The notes below the pieces were generated by a model. It had not been told where the DNA came from and made no database searches. It was given only the letters and a program-made list of their open reading frames with translations. Of a stretch of DNA of 64,000 bases, positions 1-10,625 are shown one piece after another. The translations under genes and the position numbers were made by a program. The stretch is from Fistulifera solaris (lineage: Eukaryota > Bacillariophyta > Bacillariophyceae > Naviculales > Stauroneidaceae), in the NCBI GenBank assembly GCA_030295235.1, contig AP026173.1:434001-498000 (forward strand), read 5' to 3'. Position 1 is the first letter of the stretch, and every line of letters begins with the position of its first letter.

Positions 1-361
1 GCCGTCACTTTCTCTCGCAATCGGATGCTCATCACTAAGTTGTTCAAAATTTCTTGCGGAGCCACAATAAAGCTTTCGGGACTTTTGTCAAGTAGATACT
101 TCGGTTGTGATCTAAAATGTGCTGGACTCCCTTGCGGTAATCGTCGACAGCCGTCATTCGAAGGTTAGGGCAAGCTTCCTGCGATATCCAGTTGTGAAAG
201 AGCAACGTCGCTTCTTTCTACATGCTATAAATCCCTTTACTTTCGGTTTTTGAAGAGTCGGGGACTGTTTTCCTGCTGTACAACGTGGGAACAGAAAGGA
301 TAGGATGCCCTGCGGCTGCGGTCGCCTTCTTGCGGCCCTTATTTTTCTTGTTTGGAGACAT
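1..361 (-). pseudogene. Relic 5' part of a DUF6604-like gene
   Basis: The minus strand from an ATG at 361 reads a protein start like that of the intact gene at 50548-53399: a basic Lys-rich N-terminus, then KEATLLFHNWIS, ACPNLRMTAVDDYRKG and ILDHNRSIY, matching KEATLKFHNWMS, ACPNLKMTSVNDYRNG and ILDHNRSVY of that gene. DNA similarity covers the equivalent of about 53018-53399. An in-frame stop (TAG) sits just before KEAT, where the intact copy has a Tyr codon, and the frame shifts after the ILDHN block, so this copy cannot make the full protein as it stands. It runs off the left edge, so its true extent is unknown. It is a host-gene relic of the same family as the relic at 63381-63900. Confidence 0.75.
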
Positions 362-951
362 TTTGCTTCAAATCAAAAGCAAACAAGCTCAGGCTTTCGA
401 ATGCGGGCACAAAAAATGTGTCAAAAGAGTTGCATTGCCTTAAGGCGAGAGGGAACCGAAAGCTTCGCTCGATCACTGCAACGAAAACACTCCGTCCGAA
501 TGAATAGAAAACGAATGAGGCGTTTGTTGCTTTTCAAGGGAATAACCTGCAGTCTTTTTTAGAGTCTTTCGTGCGGGAGGCAGGGGGACACTGGCGAGAG
601 GTGTACCCAGAACCAGAATAACCGTTCAATTTATGTAGGAAACGAAAATAATGATTCGTATTTAATGATTTAGTGCCACTGCGCGCTAGGTGGATACGCT
701 CTTGTCCGTTGTCGGTTAATGGCGGTTATGCGTCGGTCGATGAAAGGAAAGGACGACCGCCATCGATGAAAGGCAAAACAGAAGCGTAATAACAACGACT
801 CTATAAACATCTGTTGTTGCTTCTAATATACCAATTCAATCAATTCGCTACTTATGAAATAGGTGTATAAGCATTCATTCATCCAGATTTCTGCAGAAAA
901 CTACTGGCTCTCGAGTACACGATCCGTATCGGAAGGAAAGGTGACCCGTTG
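362..951. other. Gene-free stretch
   Basis: About 590 bases between the relic and the SET gene. No supported gene. It holds two near-copies of GATGAAAGGMAAA around 738-778 and the likely promoter and 5' leader of the SET-domain gene. Confidence 0.5.
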
Positions 952-2961
952 ATGTTCGCCAGAGGTACTGCCATGCATTCGGCGCGCAAAGGCTCACCCA
1001 ATACCGGTAGTCACACGTCCGGTGATAAATTTGATCGCTTCGAGAAATGGTTGCGTGACAACGGTGCAAGATTCGATCAGGTAAGGGAAGCCGGCCATCC
1101 ATCAGTGAACACTCCATCGAACATCTTATCGCTGACTTTCGTTACTGTTGAATGATGTATGCAGCTTGAAATAAAAGTATACGATGATGGATCTTCATCG
1201 TCTCGTGGGAGAGGAGATGACAGCAACGAGGAGAAGAAAGACACGGTGACAAAGGACGATGGAGAAGAATCCGAAATGCGCGGAGTTCACGCTCTGTCTC
1301 ACATTCCTCCGAATACTCTCGTTATGACAATTCCGCGAAAATGTCTCATTACGGTCGAAATGGGCCAAGCTACACCAATAGGTCAAGCTATTCTCAATTC
1401 CGATCTGGACCTTGACGCGCCAAAACACATCTTCCTTATGGTCTACTTGTTGTGGGATCGGAAAGTGAATGGAACGAATTCCTTCTTTTATCCTTATTAC
1501 GAAGTCTTGCCGAAAACACTAAAAAATATGCCTATATTCTGGTCCATGGAAGAATTAGCCGAGTTAAATGGAAGCTATCTGCAGCAACAGATTGCGGATC
1601 GTAATCAAGCTATAGCGGAAGATTACCGTGCCATATGCGAAGTGGCACCTCAGATGCGCGAATTGGCCACGTTGGAGGAGTTTAAATGGGCACGCATGTG
1701 TGTCTGCTCGCGTAACTTTGGTCTACAAATTGATGGGCACCGCACGAGCGCCCTTGTTCCGCACGCCGACATGCTCAACCATTATCGTCCCCGTGAAACA
1801 AAGTGGACGTTTGACGAGGATCGACAAGCATTCACAATCACATCACTGCAACATATTGGGAAAGGCTCCCAAATTTATGACTCGTACGGACAAAAATGTA
1901 ATCATCGTTTTTTACTCAATTACGGCTTTGCTGTGGAAGACAACCGCGAACTGGATGGCTTCTGTCCCAATGAAGTCCCTTTGGAGCTTTATGTCTCTCC
2001 GGATGATCCCCTATTAAATGAAAAGCTTGAATTTTGGACGAGAGGCGAAATTAATGACAAAAATCACGGACCTCCCGGGCGAGCGACGACTCGACTACAA
2101 TCGACTCACGCAGCCGAACCATTAGGTGTTCCGCCTCTTTTGAAACGTATCAGGGTTTGCGTTTCGAGTAATGAGAACACGCGTCTTCTGTTCAGTCTTC
2201 TAAGAGCTTTAGCTTGCAATGGCCCGGAACTACATGCTCTGGCATCGCCAGTTTCTGCTTCCTGCGGTCCTATCGTGCGGGGCGACGACCGCAGTTCAAG
2301 CAACGTTGCGCGCAGCTTGTTTGGATTTCCTGAGTTGCCATCGTCGAATAGCGTCTTAACTGGCAGCCCTATGCCATTCGGTGCTACCTATCATCGCTCT
2401 TGTCGTGACATACGCCACCCTGTGAGCTTGCGAAATGAGCGCGCCGCACTTCGGTTGTTATTGCAAATTGTAGAACGACACCTTTCGGCATATTCGACAA
2501 CACTGGCCGAAGATGAGACCGACCTCCTTGACGAACTAGCATATCCTCGATTCAGTAATAAACGCCACGCCAAAATACAAGTTCGTGGAGAGAAGGAAGT
2601 TTTGCACCATTTTGCTCGCTGGGCAACAACGGCACTGGAAGTTTTGGACGTAATAGAGGAAGAGTTACAGGAAGAAAGGGGATCCATTGAGGTTTCCAGC
2701 ACAGGTCGTGTTTCAGTGGTTAATCATGAAGAACGACCTTCCTTCGACTTCCTGATTCAGCGTATGGAGGATGATGCCGAATCTCGTGACATCGGACACC
2801 ATACAATAGTTCGTTATTGTGCAGATGTACTGGGAAGTCTGAGGCGTGAGGAGTTCAAAAATATTCGACGACAAAGAGTCCTGCAGCAAGAGCAGCCGCG
2901 AGCTCGAACGTCATCCGGGCGTATCTGGAGATCCCATGAACCTGGTAGCAGTAAAAGATAA
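952..2961 (+). CDS. SET-domain protein methyltransferase, SETD3/RuBisCO-LSMT type
   Basis: Two exons, 952-1080 and 1165-2961, joined across an 84-nt GTAAGG...GCAG intron in phase 0, giving 641 aa. Exon 1 carries FEKWLRDNGARFDQ, the usual opening of this family; exon 2 continues with RGVHALSHIPPNT (the SET N-terminal strand). Diagnostic SET motifs are PHADMLNH (residues about 235-245) and YDSYGQKCNHRFLLNYGF (about 280-300), which form the AdoMet pocket and the Tyr-containing knot. The C-terminal half has low-complexity stretches and should hold the substrate-binding helical domain. Members methylate lysine or histidine of actin, RuBisCO, aldolase or ribosomal proteins; the target here cannot be told from sequence. 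No plastid signal is visible, which argues against RuBisCO. The start at 952 is the first ATG in the exon 1 frame; a second lies at 973. Confidence 0.8.
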
Positions 2962-3610
2962 CGCAGCAGTCCCTTGTTACTACGAAGTCTGCGTAATTTT
3001 GGGTACTGGCAATGCTTACCAAGCTACGTTATGTTAAGAAGCATGAAGCAAGCAGTCCTGCTACCTTAGAGGGAAGTCGTCGCCAACTAAAAAGTTAGTA
3101 GCAGCTTATGTTGTAACTATGGATGTTCGTCTCTTTGCTCTTTATTGCTGAATATCCCTTGTCTCTATCGCTTGGGTTGACAAAAGATCTCGCAAATACC
3201 AGGTACGGAGTAATAACATTATTGGTATCTAGGCGACTTTCTTTGCGTCGCAGCGAAACCCAAATTTCAAAACTATTACTCCGGAGTACTGTACATTTAA
3301 ACGGAAGACAGACAGTCTCTCGGACGCAAGGACGTCACACGTCACCTGTTGTCCACGCCAACGCTGTTCTCCCACACACACAAAAAGACACAGTGGTAAT
3401 CAGGCAGCACTGACGTACTTCGGTCTTCCCATCGTTCATCGCTCTCTCTTCGTGCTTTGCCTCGCAGATCCTCGTTCTCGTGGCAACGCAGGGATCCAAC
3501 GTCACCGTGCGCACGTCGCAAGAACTGTTTTGCCTTGTCGTCGTTCATTGTCATCAGCGTTCACTTTTCAACTCTAATAAATAAATTACGGATTTACATT
3601 GAAAGGCACC
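2962..3610. other. Gene-free stretch upstream of plastid-type gene
   Basis: About 650 bases without a supported gene. It contains a TACCAGGTA 9-mer at 3197-3205, a short CA run near 3374-3383 and a purine/pyrimidine-biased leader just before the ATG at 3611. It probably holds the SET gene 3' end and the promoter of the next gene. Confidence 0.45.
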
Positions 3611-4252
3611 ATGAAGTTCTCTGCTGCTTTCGTTGCTTTGATTGCCGGAGCTACGGCTTTCACTCCGGCTCAGCCAAGCTTTGCTCGCACTTCCGTCAAG
3701 GTATACAACCTTGAGAAAGGTGCCGGTAAGTCATCTCAACAAATGATGTGTTTAAATATTTCAAATTCTGAATGCAGTTGGATTCTCACGCAATTCGACA
3801 TTACAGGAGGTATGTTCGACACACGCAACCCCGACCCTGTGAAGCACGAAGATGCTCGCAAGTCGATCAGTGAGGCTCCGTCGTTCGAAGAGTACATGAA
3901 AATGCGAAGTGGCGGTGCCCCTGCTGCCCCTGCCCCCGCACCGGCGGCTTACACACCTCCCGCTGCTCCGGCCTGGGCTCCTCCGGCTGCCCCCGCTTGG
4001 GCTCCCCCGGCCGCTCCGGCCTGGGCTCCTCCGGCCGCCCCCGCTTGGGCACCTCCCGCTCAAGCGCCCGCCCCGTGGTCGCCACCGGCCGCCGCCCCGG
4101 CTCCTGCTGCCCATGGCGGTGCCCCAGTCAAGGGTGCCGGTGGTATGTTCGATACCCGTGATCCGGAACCAGTCAAGCACGAGGACCCTCGCAAGTCGAT
4201 CAGCGCCGCTCCTTCCTTCGAAGAGTACATGAAGATGCGTAACAACCAGTAA
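3611..4252 (+). CDS. Plastid-targeted protein with duplicated FDTR...FEEYMKMR motif
   Basis: Two exons, 3611-3725 and 3807-4252; the 81-nt intron (GTAAGT...TTACAG) is a multiple of three without a stop, so the frame also reads through it. The spliced product is 186 aa. Residues 1-17 are a signal peptide followed by GATAFTP, a good match to the diatom ASAF plastid-import site. The mature part is two near-identical blocks, each GGMFDTR-PVKHED-RKSIS-APSFEEYMKMR, at about residues 40-72 and 150-184, separated by a Pro/Ala spacer with four PAWAPPAA repeats. I do not recognise a family with known function. The architecture (two identical short blocks on a flexible Pro/Ala linker) resembles a bivalent docking or linker protein, which is inference only. 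Strong third-position C bias suggests high expression. Confidence 0.8.
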   Translation: MKFSAAFVALIAGATAFTPAQPSFARTSVKVYNLEKGAGKSSQQMMCLNISNSECSWILTQFDITGGMFDTRNPDPVKHEDARKSISEAPSFEEYMKMRSGGAPAAPAPAPAAYTPPAAPAWAPPAAPAWAPPAAPAWAPPAAPAWAPPAQAPAPWSPPAAAPAPAAHGGAPVKGAGGMFDTRDPEPVKHEDPRKSISAAPSFEEYMKMRNNQ

Positions 4253-5252
4253 TCAAATTCTTCTAAAGTAGTCTTATGTCTAATAGGTGCTCAATGTGAT
4301 AATTTTGTCAGTTCTTTTAAGATCATTGACATTGCAACTTGTTCGAGCAAGTAATAGAATGACTTGTTGTTGTTGATGGCTAACAATTGAATGCCAAGCC
4401 ATCAGCTTCGTCTGTCGTGCACCGCAAGGTGTGGAGGTGAGACATGAGACGAGCAAACAAAGAGTGAGGGCAGTTAAACACTCTCCTTTGTTTGGAAAGG
4501 GTTGCTTATCGCTGGAATAGGATAGGGTAGCTCGTTCCGACCTTCAAGCGTTTCAAGCTTTAACCCACGATGATAATTTCCCTCGCCCTTGCTACAATGA
4601 CAAAATAATTCTCGATTATTTCATTATGATGACGAAGAAGCGAAATCTTTGAATGTCGATTAATGACGAACAAAGATCGTTATGACGAACTAAAGCTAGA
4701 GCGATTTTGCTAGATGATTAAGGTTAAGGAGTGTTCTGCCCAACCGACAACCGACAAACCGACAAAAAATGGCGGACGTCGGACAGTCTTTGATTGGGTA
4801 AGTCTTCAAAATATTTTGAAATTTTGTGTACTAAAAATGTATCGATTCGTGAGGGTAAATAAATTACATAGAACATGTCACTGTGACGTGATTGTATACT
4901 GTAAGTAGGATATTGCTTTTGGAAAATCACTGTTTGAGTGTCAGTCGAACAACGTTTCCGTTTGACGTTTTGCCGTTAGTACTGCACACGTGGTCAACTG
5001 AACCTCACACTACTCACAGCCAATGATTTTCGTAAAGAATGCAACTTGCACCAATCGCGATGGTTCACAAACTGGTGGCTGGAGGGGCTTTCTCCCTTCA
5101 CACGAGAATGTTTTCTCCGGTTCGTGGCCATTCAAAAAAGTTTTAGTAATCGATAGAAACCTTTCTGATGAACAGATACTCATGAAGACTTGAACGGAAT
5201 AGATCAATCAATTGTAGCCATTAGATCTCCTGTCATCGCAACCCGCAGTGCG
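4253..5252. other. Gene-free stretch
   Basis: One kilobase with no supported gene. A 64-codon frame at 4714-4908 has no recognisable content. Short tandem motifs occur at 4629-4689 and 4743-4765 (listed separately). The right end should carry the TAZ gene promoter and leader. Confidence 0.5.
4629..4689 (+). repeat. Three ATGACGAA copies in 61 nt
   Basis: ATGACGAA occurs at 4629-4636, 4663-4670 and 4682-4689. Fifty bases downstream, ACCGACAA recurs three times at 4743-4765. ATGACG resembles half of a bZIP (CRE-like) site. Regulatory role is inferred only from clustering. Confidence 0.4.
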
Positions 5253-6186
5253 ATGAAGACGATGGACTCGGCACCAAGCAGTGAAACAGAACATGCCGTT
5301 GTGAATCAAGTCGCGCAACCGACCAACAATAAGCAAACAGGTCGACCTCGGTCACAATCGGTTGCGACCGCTCAACCCAGTGTGGAAACAGTCGTAGCCA
5401 AGTCCAAGCGCGCTGCTTCCACTCTCTGGCTTCTCCTCCATGCTCAGGTAAGCACTACTATTAATTTTCGTCGTCCATCGTTTTGGCGCGAGTCAACGTC
5501 ATGCTGACTGTATACTTTCACAGAATTGTGTTTTAGGCAACACCTGTCCTTATTCCGGCTGTCAAGAAGCCAAGCGACTTCACTTGCATCTGAAGACCTG
5601 CCCGGCCAACTGTTCTGCCAACAAAAGTGAAGCATGTCCCTCCCATTGCAATGGCTGCGAACAAGCACGTCAGTTGCTGAATCATTATCGCCGCTGTCGC
5701 GGTGAACGGGCGCGTCAAGGGTGTCGAAAAGAAAGTCAGCACTGTCTGATTTGTTCCCTCGTGGCCCGTCAAGCCAAATCCATGCTCGGCAAAGACAAAT
5801 TGGGTCAGTCGTCATCGCGGAGCAGTACTAGTAGCATGATTTCGGTATTCAACAAAGACATGACACTGGGCGATGCCGCCATGATGTCGGGTCCGTCTCC
5901 GAGTCTTCACACGATGCCTCCACCGCCACCGCGTCGGGGAATTTTGGCCCACCGTGTCGCGGACGCGAGTATTCTCAACGATCGTCCGCTCAAATCAATT
6001 TCGTTTGCGGACGAAACCACGCGTCCGCGATCGTCTTCGGTGGCGGAACCCAAAAAAGAAATGTTGGTGCGATCGCGCAGTTTGTCCGTAGGATCCTCTC
6101 CCACGACGTGTGAAACGATTCTGGAAGAAGACGGGAGCTGCTCGGTGGATCCCGTCGGAGAATATCCCTCCGACTCTATGCTATAA
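5253..6186 (+). CDS. TAZ zinc-finger protein
   Basis: Two exons, 5253-5447 and 5524-6186, with a 76-nt GTAAGC...CACAG intron in phase 0; 285 aa. The intron falls inside the TAZ domain: LLLHAQ ends exon 1 and NCVLGNTC opens exon 2. The TAZ zinc finger covers about residues 55-145, with Cys/His ligands in the expected HxxxCxxxxC pattern (HLHLKTCPANC, CPSHCNGCEQ, LLNHYRRC, CLICSLVARQ). TAZ domains in CBP/p300 and plant BT proteins bind transcription-factor activation segments. No acetyltransferase, bromodomain or BTB domain is present here; the C-terminal 140 residues are Ser/Pro/Arg-rich and look disordered. It is therefore a short stand-alone TAZ adaptor, probably nuclear. The start is the first in-frame ATG; an extra upstream exon cannot be excluded. 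Confidence 0.8.
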
Positions 6187-6300
6187 TTTACAGTATTTAT
6201 TTTGATTAATTTCCCTCTTTTTTGTTGCAGCTTTTTAAAATTATTACTACGAGTCGTAAGAGTCCCGACTATTTTAGAATATTCTCTTGGTTGCGCCATC

Positions 6301-7250
6301 TCACGCCGTTTGATAATGTGGTTCGTGCGGTGCCAACAGGACACCATCTTCAAACACGACGGTCCGAAAGCCAAAATCGGGTTCAATGGCTTCCCACCAC
6401 GTAAATTCACACGGAACCGACACTTTGCGAGGCACCCCAAAGACCGCTTCTTCGTTGGGACCCCGCTCTTCTTCTTCGAGACTGTAATCTAACACCAGAG
6501 TTTGTACCAATTGTCGGACATCTTCCAGTGACAAGGCGACATTACTGATTTCTTTTTGTTCCAATTCGTGATGCAATTCTGCTAAAGAGTGCGGTCGTTT
6601 CCGACAGGTTTGGACCAAAAAATAGCGCAATTTGGAAATGAATTCATGATCAAATTCCAAATTACTGTACCAAACACCTCCGGTCAATTCTTTGGAGGGT
6701 TGTAAATCGTACAACATGTACAGTTTTTTGGATTTGGCCGTGACACTTTTGACGGGTTTAATGAGACGTCGACTTTCGAGGGTTTTCAGTATTTTGGTCA
6801 AGGCATTTTGCTGAATATTGGTTTGGAGACGAATATCTTTCGTCCAACAGCCCATGGTTTGGGTCCGTTCAATGACTTGGTACACCATCCGTGCAGAAGG
6901 ATCCAAACCCACAAATTGGAGCGCGACTTGATCTTCCACGAGCGTGTAATGCAATTCTTTGGCGGTCCGACTCATGACCAACCGCGAGGTGGCCGTCAAT
7001 TCATTGATGATGGGGACTAATTGCAAGTATTCCTCATCGGGAAAATATTTTTGAGCGTCGAATTGGAAATTCCTGCGGTAGCGTATTCGCTTTGTGTCAA
7101 TAAAGCGATGAAGCGGTCTTTTAATGTATTAGTCGAAGTCGAAGACGATGAGACGACGGTGGGTTCCGGAATCGCCAGGGCTTGTCCGGTTTTTATTTTC
7201 TTCGCCGTCGTGGCTGCTGTTTCAGCAATCCTCTTTTGAGTTGGAGGCAT
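6301..7250 (-). CDS. RPC6: RNA polymerase III subunit RPC34 (RPC6/POLR3F)
   Basis: The product resembles RPC34 throughout: winged-helix segments with NELTATSRLVMSR, VYQVIERTQTMGCWTKDIR, LTKILKTLESRRLIKPVK and SKKLYMLYDLQPSKELTGG, the last two being family signatures. The protein bridges TFIIIB and Pol III and helps open the promoter at tRNA and 5S genes. The frame breaks once near 7035-7045, between STLKNIF and PDEEYLQL, where adding one C to a CCC run restores the family sequence; about 316 aa. The start at 7250 (MPPTQKR) follows a divergent promoter shared with the aminopeptidase gene. Oddity: human POLR3F has C-terminal cysteines that hold a 4Fe-4S cluster, but the last 50 residues here contain a single Cys (in VSVPCEF) and none in the final stretch, so the cluster is probably absent. 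Confidence 0.85.
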
Positions 7251-7588
7251 GATGAAGAATTGGAAATGAAAGGGAAGGAAGGAATTGCTTACAAGCACGT
7301 TTACTCTAGAAGAATTACGACGGGAAGTTTGACAACAACGAACCTTTGCGGTTGTTTTGTGAGGCGGCTGGCGGAAAGACGCCAAACGTGAACGGGGTAC
7401 CGGATAGACAAGCAGTTGACATTTTGACACGCCACGTCACTCATGACTCAGAGATTATGCCGACTGACCTATTTTCGACGACGATGAGAAAAAAGATCGT
7501 CGAGACGAGATCTTTTTCACTTTTGCGCCGCGAGAAGACAGTTCCTATTCACTTCTTTTCCTTTCTCATTCATTCGATTGCAATTAAC
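7251..7588. promoter_or_regulatory. Divergent promoter region RPC34 / aminopeptidase N
   Basis: A 338-nt region lies between the ATGs of two divergent genes. It contains CACGTCACTCATGACTCA at 7433-7450, which joins an ACGTCA half site to a TGACTCA (AP-1/GCN4-type) site, a plausible bZIP landing place. Binding is inferred from the motif only. Confidence 0.4.
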
Positions 7589-10418
7589 ATGAGATTCCCG
7601 GCATCCACGCTCACGACCGCTTTGTTGTGCATGTCTCGTTCGGCCGCCTTCGTAGTGGCCAAGAGAGGGGCCTCGTCGGTGTGTCGTCGTAGTTCGCTCA
7701 TGCCTTCCTTCTTGCAACTGCCTCGAATGATGACGGTATGTCATCTTTCTTCTTCTACAACTAGTAGTAGTAGTAGTAGTAGTGGTACAGAAGTATCGAA
7801 ACCCATCGAAGTCTTTCGCAAAGATTATCAACCGTTACCCTACAAAGTCGATACCATTGAACTCGATATTCAATTGGAACCTCGGAAAACCACCATTACC
7901 ACGCAAATGACCATCATTAGTTCCTCCCCGACCGTGACACTCGATGGTGACCGCTCCGTTATCGAATTGCAACACGTCCTATTGAATGGAACGCTCTTAC
8001 AAGAAGGCACCGATTATCAAGTGACGGCATCGGAATTGACCTTGTTGCAGGTTCCTCTCCACACTCCCTTTCAATTAACCATTCAAGTCACGACGATTCC
8101 GGAAGACAATACCGAATTGTCGGGACTCTATCAAGACAGTTCCGGCATGTATTGTACACAAATGGAAGCCATGGGATTTCGACGGTTCACGTACATGGCC
8201 GATCGTCCCGATCAAATGGCCACCTTTTCGAAAGTGCGCATTGAAGCTGACAAGGAACAGTATCCTGTCTTATTGAGTAACGGCAATTTACTCGAACAAG
8301 GCTCTTGCAATGACAACAATAACCGACATTACGCCATTTGGCAAGATCCGTTTCCGAAACCGACTTATTTGTTTGCCATGGTGGCGGGGAATCTGGGCAA
8401 GATACAAGACGAGTACACGACGAAATCGGGACGACGCGTGGATTTGCAAATTTTGCCGAACCGCATCAAACGCATTTACTGCACTACGCTATGCTTTCCC
8501 TCAAAAGAGCCATGCAGTGGGATGAAGATCGATACGGGTTGGAGTATGATTTAGATTTGTACAACATTGTCGCGGTCGATTCCTTCAATATGGGTGCCAT
8601 GGAAAATAAGGGACTCAATGTTTTCAACACGGCCTACGTTTTGGCGGATCCGGCCACGGCCACTGACACGGATTTTGAACGGGTTGAAAGTGTCATTGGA
8701 CACGAATATTTTCACAATTGGACCGGCAATCGTGTCACGTGTCGCGATTGGTTTCAACTTACGCTGAAAGAAGGATTGACCGTCTTTCGCGACCAAGAAT
8801 TCTCGGCGGACATGAACAGTGCGGCGGTGAATCGAATTGAAAATGTCCGCGCCCTGCGAGGACGACAATTGCCGAAGATGCCGGACCCATGGCACATCCC
8901 ATTCGTCCCGAAAGTTACATCAGTATGGATAATTTCTATACGGCCACGGTGTATTCGAAAGGAGCCGAAGTCATTCGAATGTATCAAACGATTCTCGGAG
9001 TGGAAGGTTTCAATCAAGGATTGAAACTCTATTTGGAACGTCACGATGGACAAGCGGTGACGTGTGATGATTTTCTACAGGCCATGGCGGATGCCAATCC
9101 TGACATTGATTTGACATTGTTTCGTCGATGGTATTCGACACCCGGGACTCCGGTCGTCAAGTACCGGGGAGAATGGAACGAAGATGGGACGTATCAATTG
9201 CAGTTGGAGCAGGAAACCAGTGATGGGGAACCCTTGCACATTCCTGTCGCGGTGGGTTTGTTGGATCAAGCTACCGGCGAGGAGGTGGTGTCGACCCAGG
9301 TTCTCAATTTGAAAGAGTCTCAACAGACCTTTACGTTTTCTGATTTGGCCGGACCGGTCGTACCCTCCATTCTTCGTACGTTTTCGGCCCCGGTCAAGCT
9401 GGTACCTTTGGAAAAAGACAACGAGTCGTTGGCATTGGCGTTTTTGGCCGCACACGACACGGACGGATTCAATCGTTGGGAAGCAGTACAACGATTGTAC
9501 ACGAGCTTGATTTTTCAACATTTGCCTTCCAAAGAAGAGTCGTCGTCGTCCTCCTGGAATTACGTTGAACAAGCCTTTGCCCGTACTTTGGATACTTGCT
9601 TGGACAATAGTGATTACTCCATTTCGGCCTATGTATTGACTTTGCCTTCCGAATCGACGTTAGCCGAAGAGATGGATATGATTGATCCGATCGGATTGCA
9701 CCAGGCTCGTTCCACTGTCAAACAACAACTGGCTCGGCGTTTTGAATCGGTGTTGATGGAGAAATATTCCGCATTGACCGAGTTGTTATCTCAGACCAAG
9801 GAATTGAAATTTGATGCCACATCAATTGGTTTGCGCCGTTTGCGCAACGTTTTGCTCGATTACTTGTGTTCCTTGACCGACACGCCGGAAGAACGTGATC
9901 GTGCGGCGCAATTGGCCATGAATCACTATCAGGCCGCCACGGGCATGACGGATCAAATGGCCGGTTTGTCTTCGTTGGTCTCGATCGATACGCCCCACCG
10001 ACAAGATGCTTTGGATCAATTTTATCAACAAGCCGTCGGTAATTCCTTGGTCTTGAACAAATGGTTCACCGTGCAAGCTCTCGCCAATACTCCGAACAGT
10101 TTGGAAACCATTCAACAGTTGTATCAGCATCCCGACTTTACCTTGAAGAATCCCAATCGCGTCCGGGCCCTCGTGGGTGCGTTTACGATGAATGCGGTCG
10201 CCTTTCATCAACCGGCCGGGTATCAGTTTTTGGGGGACGTCTTGTTGGCAGTGGACGCCTTGAATCCGCAACTCAGTAGTCGTTTGGCTTCTCCACTCAT
10301 TCAATGGCGCAAATACGTCACAGGAAAGTTAATGAAGGAACAGTTGGAACGATTGTTGGCACAACCGAAGCTGAGTGACGATTTGTACGAAATAGTGAGT
10401 CGGGGATTGAAAGAATAA
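7589..10418 (+). CDS. M1-family aminopeptidase N (alanyl aminopeptidase, PepN type)
   Basis: A zinc metallo-aminopeptidase of the bacterial PepN type that removes N-terminal residues from peptides; about 943 aa. The order is N-terminal saddle domain (residues 60-250), catalytic domain with the exopeptidase signature GAMEN (near 8593-8607) and zinc site HEYFHNW plus the downstream Glu in [14 protein letters not shown], then DUF3458 Ig-like and C-terminal helical domains. The N-terminus ([25 protein letters not shown]) looks like a signal plus SAAF-type plastid site, so plastid delivery is likely. Two single-base breaks occur: near 8462 (TTTT run, LQI to [13 protein letters not shown]) and near 8876 (CC run, LP to EDAGPMAHP). 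Each is restored by one missing base, and family sequence is continuous on both sides. ATG 7589 is chosen because it begins the signal peptide. Confidence 0.85.
7762..7783 (+). repeat. Trinucleotide AGT run inside aminopeptidase gene
   Basis: About seven AGT units encode a Ser tract between the presequence and the mature enzyme. It is a simple microsatellite in a likely disordered linker and could vary in length between strains. Confidence 0.8.
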
Positions 10419-10625
10419 TATAGCTAGGATAAGGTTGCGTTGAAAGCTGTAAAACACATTCTAGCTAGTATCATGCCTGATGCGAACCCTAGCCGGAAAC
10501 AGACGTTCATGTCGTAGCGTGACAAACAGCAGGCCGTGTATAGATCGCGTTCATCATTCCTATTATTTATTCATTATTCATTCGTTTCTTTCATCCTCCT
10601 ATAATCAATAACAGTTCCATAAATA

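Noticed and set aside
305-562. 85-codon frame on the plus strand
   Set aside because: It lies mostly on the opposite strand of the DUF6604-like relic and shows no domain, signal or family pattern.
3599-4252. Reading the gene at 3611 as one exon of 217 codons
   Set aside because: The 81-nt segment 3726-3806 has strong GTAAGT and TTACAG ends, AT-rich content unlike its flanks, and removing it makes both GGMFDTR blocks match.
8889-10418. Separate gene for the C-terminal half of aminopeptidase N
   Set aside because: Sequence runs on without loss from the preceding frame (LP to EDAGPMAHP) and one missing base explains the break.
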